64,000 nucleotides of DNA from Salvia splendens (lineage: Eukaryota > Streptophyta > Magnoliopsida > Lamiales > Lamiaceae). The stretch is from NCBI RefSeq assembly GCF_004379255.2, contig NC_056046.1, positions 7,378,001-7,442,000 on the forward strand, read 5' to 3'. The notes beneath the pieces are model-generated. The model was not told where the DNA came from. It saw only the letters and a list, made by a program, of their open reading frames with translations, and did not search any database. Shown piece after piece: positions 37,158 to 50,386 of the stretch. Position 1 is the stretch's first letter, and each line of letters begins with the position of its first letter. Both the position numbers and the translations under genes were made by a program.

Positions 37158-38768
37158 TTCCCGGAGGCGGAAAAGAAATGCGAAAATGGCGGCATTAAGT
37201 GGCACGTGCAAGCAACTACTCTTGTTGTTGGGAGTTGAGATTGTATATTAATATTGTTGCGTCCTCGCTAGTAAATACACTTGCCACGTGTTTTGCAACA
37301 AGTTCTTCTCATTATTACTGCATTTGCCAAAAATAACTTGATAGTAACTCATGTAAAAAAAAAGTTGTAGACGCAAATTTTAATGTGTAATATTCAAGTA
37401 TGAGAGAGTGAAAATTTTTTTTTATGGAAATTGGAATAATTTTAGTTGATTATGGAATCTACGGTATTTAAAGTATTTTATTTTTAAATTTAGTTTAATT
37501 TTGGTGAACGGGCCAAAATAGTAAAACTGATATTTTTTTGGACGAGTGTAGTATATTGTTGGGTTTTTAAAAAAACATACTTATATATAAAAGATGGAAA
37601 GATGAAAAAATGAAAATATATGAAAATGAAATTCGAACAAGATGAAGAGGAATGCATTGGACACACACAAGCAACCATTGTCGCGTGACCCATTATAAAT
37701 TAACGAAGATCATGCGACCCATGTGAGGCTACAGCCTACAAACCTTAAGCTTGGGCCATGCAACCATATGGCTAGTTAAATCATATTCTTTTGTGGTCCC
37801 CCTATTACAGTTATTTCCTATTATGATAAATTTTACTAATACTTAATATCTTTTAATTTATTTTGTTCTCTCATTATATTTATTCCACACTATCTTCACT
37901 CTATTACATTCCACTTGACTCTCTAAACATCTGCTTCCTCTGTTCCGTCACATTCGTTTGGGTACAAGATTTAAGAAAAATGATATTTTGCGGGTTGAGG
38001 GGAGAGAAAAATGGAGAAGTGAATCATGTGTTGATTTTTGCTAAAAATGAAATGAATCACTATAACGAAACAATAGAGAAAGAAATGTGGCTACTTTATA
38101 ATAGAACGCATAGAGTATTATTTATCTTCTTGCCGAAAAGAAACGTATCAATTGCGATGAAACAATTAGTAGTTTGTTATATAATTAAATTATTATTATG
38201 CACATCTACCAATATTATTATTGGTGGAGTCAAATTAGTACTCGTATCTATAATAATAAGGAAGAAATATAATATTGTATTATTAAAGTTGTTTATTGTA
38301 GGTGTTTCTAAAAATATGATATCAAATTTACTAATTTCAGATTTTTTATTATTAGTATTATTATTATATAAAAAAAATAATAATTTAATATCGAAATTGG
38401 AACGAACCACCACCTATCACCCTTGCGCGTAACTCAGGCTGGAAGGCAGATGCCCTAGCGTATGTTCCGATGAACTACCGATCGGCCATAATTTCCACAG
38501 TCGTTTCACTGTCATCTACTACAAGAGCATCTAGAAGTAGAACCCCCCAGGCCCCACCACTATTACTATTTTCTATTCCGCCCTTGAAAATTGAAACCCA
38601 CATTCCTTGACTTTAACTTTGTATTTTCCTCTATACAATAAACACATCCACACGTTTCTTAAATTAGGCATGCTTATGCAAATCACTCCACCCTTTCACT
38701 CCACCTTATATATTCATATAAAAGGCGCCAATCTTCCTAATCACCCCCCCTCTCCCTCCCTCTCTCTA
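37158..38768. promoter_or_regulatory. shared upstream region between the divergent CLT-like and DUF1645 genes
   Basis: About 1.6 kb separates the two head-to-head genes. A likely TATA box for the DUF1645 gene is TATAAAAG at 38717-38724. A CT-rich patch follows at about 38746-38767, just before its ATG. The AT-rich open frame at 37863-38432 shows no domain and reads like chance. I saw no clear TATA box for the CLT-like gene. Confidence 0.55.
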
Positions 38769-39668
38769 ATGGAGGTGCTCTTTCCTTCTCAAACCCTAGA
38801 TTTCGATTTCAACAGCGCCCGATCGTCGCCGCACGCCACCCCACCGTCCACGCCGCGCCGATTGGGCGAGTACTACTTCAGCGCTCCCACCAGCCCTTCC
38901 CACATCTCTCAATTCTACAAGGGATTCGACGAATTTATCCTCGACGCCGCCCGCCAATCGCCGGCGGTGCCGTTTCAATGGGAGCAAAAGCCTGGCACGC
39001 CGAAATCAGCTGTGATTAATGCTGGAGATGACGATCTCGATTTCGCGTTCGACGTCGGCAGTGATGATTGGGAAACGGCATCTCTCTCCGCGGAGGAGCT
39101 CTTCGACGGCGGCGTGATCAAGCCGATGAAGCAGCGGTCGCAGGCCAGGAGGATAATCCAGGGCGCTTTCTCGCCGCGCCACAGGAAAAACGCGGCGCCG
39201 TTGCCGGAAAGAGGAAGAGAAAGAGGTGTGGCGCTGTCGAGGCCGCCGAGCCGGAGGGCGGCGCGATCTCTCTCTCCGATGAGAGATGATCACCCAAATC
39301 TATTGGAGGAAGAGGTGGCGCAAACCGGAAAGGTGAATTCTGTTCCGAGCAAAGGGCAGAAGAAGTGGAGTTTGAAGGATTTTTTCCTATTCCGGAGCGC
39401 GTCGGAGGGACGCGCCGCTGATAAGGACCCGCTGAAGAAGTATACGGCGGCGTTGAGGCGGTCGAGCTTCAGAGCGATTGATAGTCCCGGTTCGAGGAGA
39501 AAAGGACCGGTTTCGGCTCATGAGCTGCATTACACTGTGAACCGGGCGGTTTCGGAGGATATGAAGAGGAAAACGTTTCTGCCGTACAAGCAGGGGATTC
39601 TGGGCCGGTTAGCGTTCAACCCGGCGGTTCATGCGCTGGCTAATGGCTTCGGTTTATCTCGTAATTGA
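38769..39668 (+). CDS. DUF1645 family protein (intronless)
   Basis: 299 residues in one exon. The ATG at 38769 is preferred over the upstream in-frame ATG at 38607. Family similarity starts with MEVLFPSQTLDF, and the TATA box (38717) and CT patch sit between the two. Conserved DUF1645 segments in order: EYYFSAPTSPSHISQFYKGF (about residues 34-53), VPFQWEQKPGTPK (about 67-79), LSAEELFDGGVIKPMK (about 105-120), WSLKDFFLFRSASEGRA and DPLKKY, then VSAHELHYTVNRAVSE and a C-terminal TFLPYKQGILGRL. Known: members are plant-specific, often stress-responsive, with calmodulin-binding suggested for some. No enzyme motif is seen. The GC-rich coding region contrasts with its AT-rich surroundings. It has basic, nuclear-localisation-like patches. 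Confidence 0.92.
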   Translation: MEVLFPSQTLDFDFNSARSSPHATPPSTPRRLGEYYFSAPTSPSHISQFYKGFDEFILDAARQSPAVPFQWEQKPGTPKSAVINAGDDDLDFAFDVGSDDWETASLSAEELFDGGVIKPMKQRSQARRIIQGAFSPRHRKNAAPLPERGRERGVALSRPPSRRAARSLSPMRDDHPNLLEEEVAQTGKVNSVPSKGQKKWSLKDFFLFRSASEGRAADKDPLKKYTAALRRSSFRAIDSPGSRRKGPVSAHELHYTVNRAVSEDMKRKTFLPYKQGILGRLAFNPAVHALANGFGLSRN

Positions 39669-42600
39669 ATTTAGGTGATTAAAAAAGGAAAATTGCATTC
39701 AATCTTTATATGTAAATTTGCATATTAAGGGTGGAGAGACTACATGTATCAATAAAATATTGTGTTTCTAGTTGTGTTTTGTATATCTCAATTTTTTCAA
39801 TTTATCCTTTTTATATCTATTTTTGTATTAGTGTCGGAATTTCACTACTAATTAGAATCGTAGCATAATGTGTTAGAAAAAAGATTCCAAAAAATAAATT
39901 GTATTATTACTACAAATATTTTAATTCTTAGAAACAGTTTTGTGATTTTTTTATTATTAAATTGATACAATTCACTATAAGTTAAGACCATAATAAAATT
40001 CATACAACTACCACGTTGCATGCAAACCAGTGGCCCCATTTTATTTGTCTTATTCATTATCATGGAAAGTAAAAGAAGAGTACTAGACAATAGATTTTTG
40101 GATATTACTTCGTTGTTTTGCCTCGTTTTTGGTTTGTAGGTAAAATGAAAATACTTGAAAAAAAAATACTTAAGGTTGCTGTCTACTTTGTTTTTTAACA
40201 TTATGTTTTCGACTTCTAGAAGAGCAGAATAGATCAACTTCTATAAAATCTAATTTAGAGATTTCTTTATTTTGATCTGTCGTCATTTTAAAACTCTTAG
40301 TCCATAATGGCGGGTGAAAAATAAATATTTTCTATTAGAATTCTTGTTGTCTACTTAGGTTTCATTTTCATACCAATTGTGTTCATGAATGATAACATTA
40401 AAAAGGCAAGACACGTTCTAGATGTCTTTGAATTTTTTATATTTTATTTTATTAGGTTACTGTACGTTTAATTTTTTTAATCATAATTTGGAAAGTAGAA
40501 AATGAGGTGGAATTTGCCGAACTAAAAATTCGTAGGAAAAATCTAATTTTTTGAAAGTTTCATTGTGTTAAGGCCAATTTCCCTTTTAAATTTAATCCAC
40601 CTAATCAAATCTATTAAATTTATAGTGTCGTTAAATGGTCATGATTCATTTCATATGATTATCTATTTAGAATTAAACTGTATAATTATTTTAGTTGGAA
40701 GGTGTTATTATAACTAATTATCATAAGATTATCCATGTAAGATCAACCTGTAAGATTCAATATTATGAACCAAACAAAATACATATTCAATCATGATATA
40801 TAATCTTGTAAACTTAACCATCCATATATATATTGGAGGAACCATATCCATACTTGATTCTACGTCGAATTTGAAGGATTTTTTTATCTTATTTTTGTAT
40901 ATCATCTTTCATTCTTAATTTCCAACTTAAGTGGAATGAATTACTAATATTTATGAATGATTTCATGTAACGTAAGAAATTAATTCATACTTTGGCCCTT
41001 CTTTATTCCTTGTATTTGGTTCCTGTATCGGCTCACAGTCACCTTTCCCAAGTCAATCATTTGGTTTTTTTTTTTGTAATATTTAAAATTTTCAGGTTAA
41101 TGATTCATTTCCTCTTTTAGCAAATATTGACTCTCTTCTCTCTCCTATCTCATATTTTATTTTATTTTTTTTAATTTTATTTTCTCCTAATTGAACTAGT
41201 TAAACATCATTATTTAATTCTTATGCCAAAGGAACTGCCTCAACTAATCCGGGATGGAAACAAACAATATTACTTATTCATCTATTTTGCCGAAATAATT
41301 TATTTATTGGGATTCTATGTTTTAGTTTTAGCTGAACATGGGCTCTCCCCAAGTGTTGGGCTCTTTTGGACCACGTGATTCGGTCCTTTAAATAGGCCCA
41401 TACCTTTCTTATTATGCATAGTGGGAAGAGATTAACTTGGGGAGAAATATGTAGAATTAGCTCTTAACTTTCCATAAAATGTGGCGATTTATTTAAACTA
41501 ATGAGATTTGTTTTATAAATGAATTTGACTTTATAAACGATTTTATGTGTAGTGATGGTAAGTCCAAGTACTTTATTAAGGCCAAAATAAGGATTGGCAA
41601 GTTCACAATTTAAGAAATACTACTATTGTAGATGCCTTTATTAAAGTGGATAGGAAATAATTAATGAAATATTCATCCGTTTCTCATTAAGTATCCATTT
41701 TCTTTTCGGTACGAAGGATTTTTCAAGTTAGTGGAATATATGTCCTATTTTTATAGTATTAAGGAATTCACAATACAGTTCGGTAGTTCTGTTCGGGGCA
41801 ACCACTCGACGGGGCTGCATTGCAGCTCCCTGAAAACGCACAGCGGCCCCAACATCCCTATTTTATTGATATACTATCTCAATTCCATCTATAAATACCC
41901 CATTCTTATCCATTTTCCACACAAAAAATTATACAGTCAGCTTCTATATTTTTTAAAAAAAAATTCGGTATTTAATTTAGAATTTTCATAAAATTTTGTA
42001 ATTTTTGCTTTTGAAATTGTTGCCTTTTCTATGGTATTTATTTTTCAATTTAAATTAGTGTAGCTTTCAATTAAGCTTAAATTATTTAAATGACTAAAAA
42101 TCATGTTAAAAGTTTGGGAATTTGGGGCTGGCTGCTGCATTGCAGTTTTCGGGGTTAGGAATTAGAAAGCTGATGTGACAATTGAAAAAAGGATTTATGG
42201 CTGGATTTTGAGACGATACCCTTAGTTTTATACTAATTAAATATAATCAAATGAGTTGATAGAATTAGCATATTTGTTTTGTGTAAAGAGTGTAACTGAA
42301 CTCTTAACAGTGACGAACTAAATGAAAAATAACTATTTTAATAGAGCCATTTTGTAGGGTTTATTGGGCATCTGTTAACCTATGATGGAGATAGGAGTAT
42401 TACTTATTCATCTATTTTGCCTAAATGATTTATTTATTGGGCTTCTGTGTTTTAGTTTTTGCTCAACATGGGCTCTACATATGTTAAGTTAACATGGGCT
42501 TTGTAATTCAATGCTAAATCCAAAGCCCACGGCATTTGATGATTGGAGCCCATAGATTGGTGAATAATAAACTCAACTCACATTTTGCCGACATTTATAT

Positions 42601-44723
42601 TACGACTGATCTACCGTTTAATAATGCAGGAGTATTTATTTTTAAACTTAAATCCAAGTCACCAATTAAAATGTTCAAACCTAGGCTACCTTTGAAAATT
42701 CTCAATTTTATAGCCAAAATAAATATTTTAAATTCCAAACAATTACTATAAAATTTGATACTCCCAAAGACACTGCAAACACACACACAATACACATACA
42801 ATATAAATAGAGGAAACGTTGCACACACAGTGAAAAAATGCACACAACATTCCATATACAATACACACAGCACACACAACACAATTCTATTGAAATGTCA
42901 TTATACACTGGTTTGCCTGCAATATTGGAAAAAAAAGAAAACACAATTCATACCTTCATTTAAATCATGTGACTACTATACTTTTCTTGTTGAGCATGGA
43001 AAATATCCATTGAATATTCTCAATGTATATAGTAAGTACCAATTTTTCTTATTTCTTCTTTATGATATCGTTATTATTTATTTATATTATTATTTTAGTA
43101 TATTAAACCTTTTATAATTTATAACTGGACTTTTAGACACAAATTGTACAAGATTGCAAGAATGAGAACTTTATAAATTTTGAGAAGATTACACAATAAT
43201 TTTTTCTCAAATTTTTAAAATTGTGAAATAGTTTAGCCATCTCCATTAATATTTTAGGTAGGTACTGTAAATTTGTACTTGGAAAAAGGAAAATGACCCA
43301 TCAATTTTGTACGCCTCTATGAGAAAATTAGGCTAAGCTTCACATGCTGCGTTTCTCTTGTATTCTTCCCAATCTCCTAATTTTGCAATAAAGTAGTTTG
43401 TTTTTTACTTAAAAATAGATGACTTCTGCCTATTTAGGATTACAAATTCTATGTGGTCCCAATTCATTCTTTCTCATTGCAAATCTTGTAGCTCGCCCTA
43501 TATTTTCATTAATAAAATGAAACAAGTTAGATTTATCATCATTGCTATGTCTTTCGATTTGTGAACAAGTCAAACTAACTCACTTTCAATGGAAAACTTT
43601 GTACGATGATAAATTTGTACAGCTTCTCATACTTTCCTTTCCTTTGTCAAAATTTACAGTATGATTAAAGAAAGTGTTAATTTGAGAATAGCTGCCTATT
43701 TAATCCAAGTTAGAAGGAAGATGTCCTATATCCACAATATGATAGTTTATACTAACGAATACTGACACGTATACAAGATGACACGATTCTGTTCATATTA
43801 ACACTACACAAGGACACAATACCAAATTATGATATTATACGGGCACAAGGACCTAAAAATGAACACAACTTGTGCCCTAAAAACAAACACAACACAAAAT
43901 TATTGTACCCTTGTAAGGACATGAATGCGATGAAATTTAAAGTTCATGGATACATGTTCATATTGTATTATTTTATCTTGTTCGAAAATACCAACCCCAA
44001 CTTCTACGCCAGCCTACCCCCTCCAAAGAAGAAGAAATAATTGGAGTTGAACAGAAAAGGAAACCCCTAATTGGTGTGCAACATCATTACTTTCAACTGC
44101 ATCTATTCTTGCATAAATCTGAACCATAACCTGATACGAGACATTATTAAGTTAGTATTGATTTACCATAGTTGCTTATGATATTATTAGATTTGATACA
44201 CGTTCAAAAACCCTAATTCTTGTCGTGTGCGATCGACGGGCAAACGATTCCCGCGACCTCACGGAGGAGTTTATCAACGGTTAAGGAGTACATCCTTAAC
44301 ATAACCCAACCACAATAATGTAATGTCCCTATTCACAAAACTAATAGTACTTCAACAAAATAATGTAATATACTCCATGATGTATGGTGATTATTAGATA
44401 ATTCAAAGTCTAGAGCATTCCACATACTTCACTTAACATCCATACAAATAGTTACCTGTCGATGAAGGCGGAAGAAGGAGATCAGCTGATTTAAGAAAAT
44501 GGGCCATCAAATAAAATAAATTGGAGAACATAAGTGATCCACCCACTTTTTTAAAATAATGAATTGAATCGATCTTTACATCCCGTACCGCACATTTAAG
44601 AAACATTTCGTGTAAAGTTATACAAGATAATTGATTATACATTCTACTACTACTACATTTGTACAGATAACAATCAATGTCCAAAACTTTCAAATAAAAA
44701 ACAATATGTTGAACTAACCTTAT
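39669..44723. other. AT-rich intergenic region with repeat remnants
   Basis: No gene is supported. It holds a 76-bp diverged direct repeat (41271-41346 and 42401-42476) and a partial Stowaway-like end near 41219-41265. A possible internally deleted DNA transposon spans about 41795-42190, with a TATAAATACCCC box and related GCTGCATTGCAG motifs at both sides. A CA-rich stretch lies at about 42775-42880. Confidence 0.5.
41271..42476 (+). repeat. 76-bp diverged direct repeat pair bracketing 1.05 kb
   Basis: 41271-41346 and 42401-42476 align without gaps (TACTTATTCATCTATTTTGC ... AACATGGGCTCT) with a few substitutions. The bracketed interval could be an inserted element with long terminal direct repeats or a local duplication. 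Confidence 0.7.
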
Positions 44724-47700
44724 TTATGTATGGAAAAGGTATCGGAAGCTGAACTCGTATGGCAATATCTGAATGGACTTCAAGGGAGGCAAATCTTTCC
44801 TGCTCTCGAGGCATGTAATCGCTTCTTTAGCGAGTTCAGATGGTAATTGGAGGCATATCCAATCTACCAATGATTCGAAGTCTTTCGCAAAGTCTAGCAG
44901 ATACCAATCCATTAGCTTTGGTATTGCTATAACTTTTCTAATGCTTGAAATGCCGACTGCTGCTTGCAAGTACTCTCTCTTAGCAGTTTCCAGCTCACTT
45001 TCGACTCGGGATGCAGTGTACACCCTCACCTTCAATATTGGTAAAAGATATCAAACATAAATAAAGAAGATTGCTGAAAACCAGTTTAAGTACAAGTTGA
45101 GTTACAATTGAGCTAGAAGAAAATATGGAGAGGCCCTTGACCCTCTTTGTAAGGCAAGATGGTTGATGAAAGGAACAACACAATGATGACTTAAGAGGAC
45201 ATTTACTTTTCATGATTGATAAGATACATGATTGAGTATAATTATTCATACTAAGATCTCTCTAATCTTAATATTTCATGAATCCAGTAAAATTAGCTCA
45301 AATGATAAAAATTATCAAAAACCAACACGGGGTAATAACATACAGCAGGGGACGACCAGCTTCCGCAGGACAGAGCAAATGTGACAAACGGCTCGGACAA
45401 CTCTAGGCCAAACATGCTTCTTGCCATCGTCTCATCGTTCTTTGTACTCTTCGAGGAAGTCTGGGGAAATCAAGTAAGTAGGAGTAATTGTGGGAAAGCT
45501 ATCCGCAATTGATGGAACAAAGTAAAACAAAACACGTAGTATAAAAGTAGAGCTATCTTACATATTTTGAGTGATAAGGCAATCTTAATATGAAATGCTC
45601 AATGGTTATTGCCGTTAGAACATGTTCACTAACAGTCACCGTTGCCTGAGAAACAATAGTTAAAGTTGTCATCATTAAAAGTAGAAACACAGGTGTATTT
45701 CAGGAAGATCATATTCCCTCAAGTAGGGTGGCAGATACATGCCAAAATAGTTCAGAAATGCTACTAATTGAATGGTAGTACTAAAATCATGGAATATATC
45801 TACATGATGATATTCAATAAAAAACCTGCCAGCTAATCAATTACCTTTTGCATCAGTTCAAACACCATCTCAGGATCCTCTGGAATGCCATACTCAAGAA
45901 ATGCCTGAAGAATATGAATTTGCTGATTAGTTTTCATTGTAGCTCAACTCACCCATCATCAAAAAACACAATTAAGAAAATCCTACATTCATCATGCACG
46001 AATTGTAGATGTTAATCCAAAAGGCAAGTTTTTCTTGGTGACTTAGGTCCTTCAAACTAACAGTTGCAAGTTTCCGAAACAATAGCCTGAAACAGAAGAC
46101 AAGATCAGCATCTACCAAAATTACAACCGGAAAGGTTAAATCGAAATCTGGCCTTATACTCACTTCAATCTTTGAACAAGGAAGACTGATATTGTTGTTC
46201 GGTTTGGATCGATGGATGCCGCTTCAATGGTCATTAAATGCTTATATGGACCAATATCCCTCTTCCCAAACATTGAACATAAATTGTAAGGATCAAAAGA
46301 ATATGCCACTGACTGCGAAGGTAAACTTTCAGTGGAATTCCTATTCTTCATGGAGCTCAATCTTAAATAGATGTTTATTAAGCATTTCAAAATGCTCTCT
46401 GAAATTTTGTTTGGACTACCGTCTACTGGTGACGTTGCCTCTAGATTGGCAAGAGTCGTCTTTGGTGTAGTCGCATGATCCAATAATTGCATTTCCCACT
46501 GATATTCACGAGACTCAGTTCAGTCAATCAACAAACTATTTCTTAGTTCAGTGCTAAAGTAAATTGAAGCACACACCTGTGATCTCTGAGGATCCAAACA
46601 CCTCTCACCTGACTTGCACTCAGTCAGGCGCTTCTTCACAGGATTTCTGGATGGTTGTACTTTCGAATTCACAGATTGCTGCTTATTTTTCAAAGTACTG
46701 GTGCTTGACTGGTTTTCTTTTCCTCTTTTATCATCTAAAATTGCATGGAGGTTAAGATTCATCATACTGGCAATGCATGTTTTGGTACAAAATATGGAAA
46801 TCTCAAAAGCAAAGGTTGCATAGAAAACCAGTTCAGCTTTATTAGAATGTAACCTGAAAGAAAGGTTGAATCCTTCCAAATGCCAGTTTCAGAATCTGTC
46901 TTCGAGGTAACCAAGAAAGTCGATTGCTTCTGTTCATCTTTAGTATCCATGTTCTTGGAGGATGAAATGTATACAGCTTCTTGATATAGTCCTTTCCTGA
47001 AAAACACTATTTTCTCCTCAAGCCGAACTATTTCTTCTTCCAAAACAGCTACTTCAGCTAGAAGCTCCAGTGTCTGCAAAAACCATGATCCAGAATCACC
47101 ACTCTTCTCACTCAGTGAACGATAAAAAGTGAATTGGATACTATTTCTTGAAATTTGGTTGATCCTGCTAAGATAATGAAAGCATTTGCAATTAATCAAA
47201 AGATAAATTCGCAAGGAAGGCTGACATGTTGTGGGAGATACGGAGGCAGACGAGGAAGAGCTCCTAGCGGTCGGGTGAAGGCTCTCTCCAAAGCTCTGTG
47301 GACATTTTCCTCGTGCCGTAGTCTCTTCTTTAACTTATCAACCTATAAATAAACAAGACTTTCAACAACAATTTCATACACAGAATAAAGGAAATGCAGA
47401 CACTAAATGAACTGCTCCTCACATCTTGTTGCAACGTCAATTTTCTCTCTCTTGTCGAGCTTCGATTGCTGGTACATGGCTTCTCAGCATCCGTTGCCCA
47501 GCTACTCTGCATTTCCATTTTTTCCTTTTACGCAGACACATAGAGTATCAGTCAATCAGCCTCAATCACACGCGACCGCAAAAGGATATCGCTCACATAC
47601 CCTTTTTTCGTTTTTAACATTAAAAAGAAGGGTAAAACTAGGATTAGAGCTATGCTTAGTTTGATAAGCACAAAAACTATGATTTTTCAATTTGCAGATA

Positions 47701-47904
47701 CCGTAAATCCAACAACATAACAACACCCAAACTCAAATCTCAATGGATTAATACACACCACAAACTATTAATTCAACTCAAATAAATCAAATTGGATCAA
47801 ACAAGCCAATAAATTCAAACAAATTTCATCAACGCTTGGAATACCTTTTCGTGCTTAACGTGAGGCTTCATAGACTGCAACCGCAAACTCCTCCGGCCTT
47901 CCAT
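44724..47904 (-). CDS. leucine-zipper (MIP1-type) and DUF547 protein
   Basis: Exons from 5' to 3' on the minus strand: 47904-47845, 47506-47423, 47342-47226, 47073-46854, 46734-46577, 46498-46164, 46086-45987, 45904-45845, 45645-45562, 45460-45344, 45029-44724. GT-AG borders give 546 codons plus stop. Residues about 42-125 form a coiled coil or leucine zipper ([40 protein letters not shown]), the N-terminal MIP1-type zipper. The C-terminal half is DUF547 ([66 protein letters not shown]). Known: related plant proteins were named ternary complex factor MIP1 after interaction with MADS-box factors; DUF547 has unknown biochemistry. A second ATG at 47871 is possible but the upstream one keeps an open, basic N-terminus. 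Confidence 0.92.
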
Positions 47905-50232
47905 ACTCGTCTCTCCCAAAACAATATCACCTGTGAGAACATTTTACAAATTAAATCCCTCAATAATTGAAAACTTATATACTGATAAAAATATGCAATA
48001 AATGATGGCGAATCAAGGAAACCTTGCGAGAATTGAATCCATTGAATGAGTTGTTTCAAGCACGCCTCAAAATAGACATTCAACAAACAAACTTTATATT
48101 ATATCTTGATCTGAGCAAGCTGTAGCCCCTAAATCAATAGAGTACTTTAGCATCAATTCGTTCATTCATTTCTGAACTGAACTGTGTTTAATTACACTCC
48201 AAAATATGCAGGAGTCTGGATATATGCATTTGATTGTCAGAGAGAGGAGAGAGATTTGTATACACTATAATATGAATTGAATTGTGATGGATATTTATAT
48301 TTTATAATTTGCCTCTGCAAAAATGCATATTTTGATGAGATTATCTATGGAAAATAATGGCGGTGACTTTAAAAGCTAAAATGAAAACTAGGTGTCATTG
48401 TAATACAAGTGGCAAGAATAAGACTGTTTTCTATTTTATTATTTCCTTTTTCTCCAGTGCAATATATTTTCTTCTTCTTCTTCTCTCCTATTTATTCTTT
48501 TTACTTTGATAAAAATTGATTCTTCGTCTTAATTTACAGTCAAATTTCTATATCAAATTAAGATAAAGAATAAAGGAAAAAGGAAAAAGGAAAAAGAAAA
48601 AAGAAACGAGAGGTGTGATGTTTGTGAGTTTTTTTTAATCGAAATTAGGGGAATTAATAAAGGATAATATATTATACTACTACAAATTTGGCCATTTCTT
48701 AATGCTTTGACCCAATTTAAAGAGTTTTTTGTCGTGGTATCCATAACCATTATTTTGGATTTTAGATTGATGATTTTTCATAAAAAAAAATGTATGTAGA
48801 ATCAGACGAGAGACTATTTTATTAAAGGAGTGGGGAAATCCTTAGTCAAATAATCTGTCTTAAAGCTTGTGTTTTAACTTATGCTAAAAAAAACAGTTCG
48901 AATAGTAGAGTTCAAACTTCAAATTATGCTAAAAACAATCCGAGATTAAGGTTTTTTAGATTTACTGTACTTTATAATTTGACTACAACATCTAAAATGG
49001 GCCAATGTAACTCGACCTAATAAATCAGTTTTGTAGATGAAAGGTTAATATAAGTAATTATGATTAATTAGTTTAGAGAAAAAGGAATAATTAATTGAGA
49101 TGATTAAAAAGCTGCAGAGATCACATGGATGCCAACTGTTGAGTTGAAGAGGAAAATATAAATGGGTCTACCCCAAAGACATGCTTGCATTCCCCTTATT
49201 ATTACTATTTGGATTTTCACTACTCATAATGATTCTGCAATTCTTTTTATATAGTAATTCATTAAAATAACATAATAAGTTTATCGGCTTCTTCACGTCT
49301 CCTTTGTGATTCCACGCGAGTCTAGTTTTTTTTTCATCAAAAGGTACTTATAAAAAATAAAATAATAGGAGTACTACTAATTGTTTCAAATTTTATTTGG
49401 TAAATTTTTCTTTTTTTTATAGACCGATTTATTCATGTATTTGGATTTTAATGTATAACAACCATCAACAATGTTGCTACCCACTTTTTCTATTTCTATT
49501 TGGTAGAATTTCGGTAACATTCTATATATATATTTGAGGAACGAAAACGATAGAACTTTTACAAAGAAAATGACACAAGTTTTCACATATGGAAATGCTC
49601 CGTTTAAAACGATGTCGTTTCCTTCTAAAAGACCATTTAATTAGTTTCTTTTACAAAATTTTGTGATTTATATTGATTGAAAAGTGCGGTTTGGAACAAG
49701 CGCCGTGCTTGCCCTTGCGTTGCCTCGCATGCTCGGTGCCGGCTTGCAAGACGTGAGTCTTAGAGTTGGTAGCGGTCTGGCTCGAGGAGGAAATATTATT
49801 TAATGATATTTAAATTTGATTCATAGTATTCAGTAAGTTAAATCTACCATATAAACACAACAATGTGTATATTAAAATAAACCATAAGCCTGTCATTATG
49901 TCCTTTTTGGTAGTATGATAGAAAAAAAATAGAATGGTGATTTTTATTTTCATTCCATTTTATTTTTTGGTATAAGAAGATATATAGAATGCTTATGCAA
50001 TGGAATAGAGGAGAATGAAATAAAAATGCAAAGTAAATGTTACTATCACTCCACATTTGGCGAGGTACAAATTATGTAATATCATCACAAGAGAAAAAAC
50101 AAAGCGACGCATTTTTGTTTCATTACATGGGAATTATGTTAACTCTATCTAGATGGAAATGTGGATGAGAATTTTGAGAACCGAAAACATATCATTTCTA
50201 TGATACATTATCATTTTGTATTATAAAATATA

Positions 50233-50386
50233 CTCCTTCCATTTCTGAAAAGTATGAATATTTGGTTCAGCACATGTTTTAATGTATAATTGGTAATGTG
50301 TTGTTTAACTATTCCAAAATTAGAAAGTTCATATTATTCAAGGATGGACTAATAAGTTGTTCATACTTTTTCAGGAACGGAGTGAG
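50233..50386. mobile_element. Stowaway-like MITE
   Basis: CTCCTTCCATTTCTGAAAAG at the left and CTTTTTCAGGAACGGAGTGAG at the right are inverse and flanked by TA. Length is 154 bp. Confidence 0.8.

Noticed and set aside
37863..38432. 189-codon open frame upstream of the DUF1645 gene
   Set aside because: AT-rich, Ile/Leu/Asn-rich translation without a domain; it lies between divergent promoters and looks like chance.
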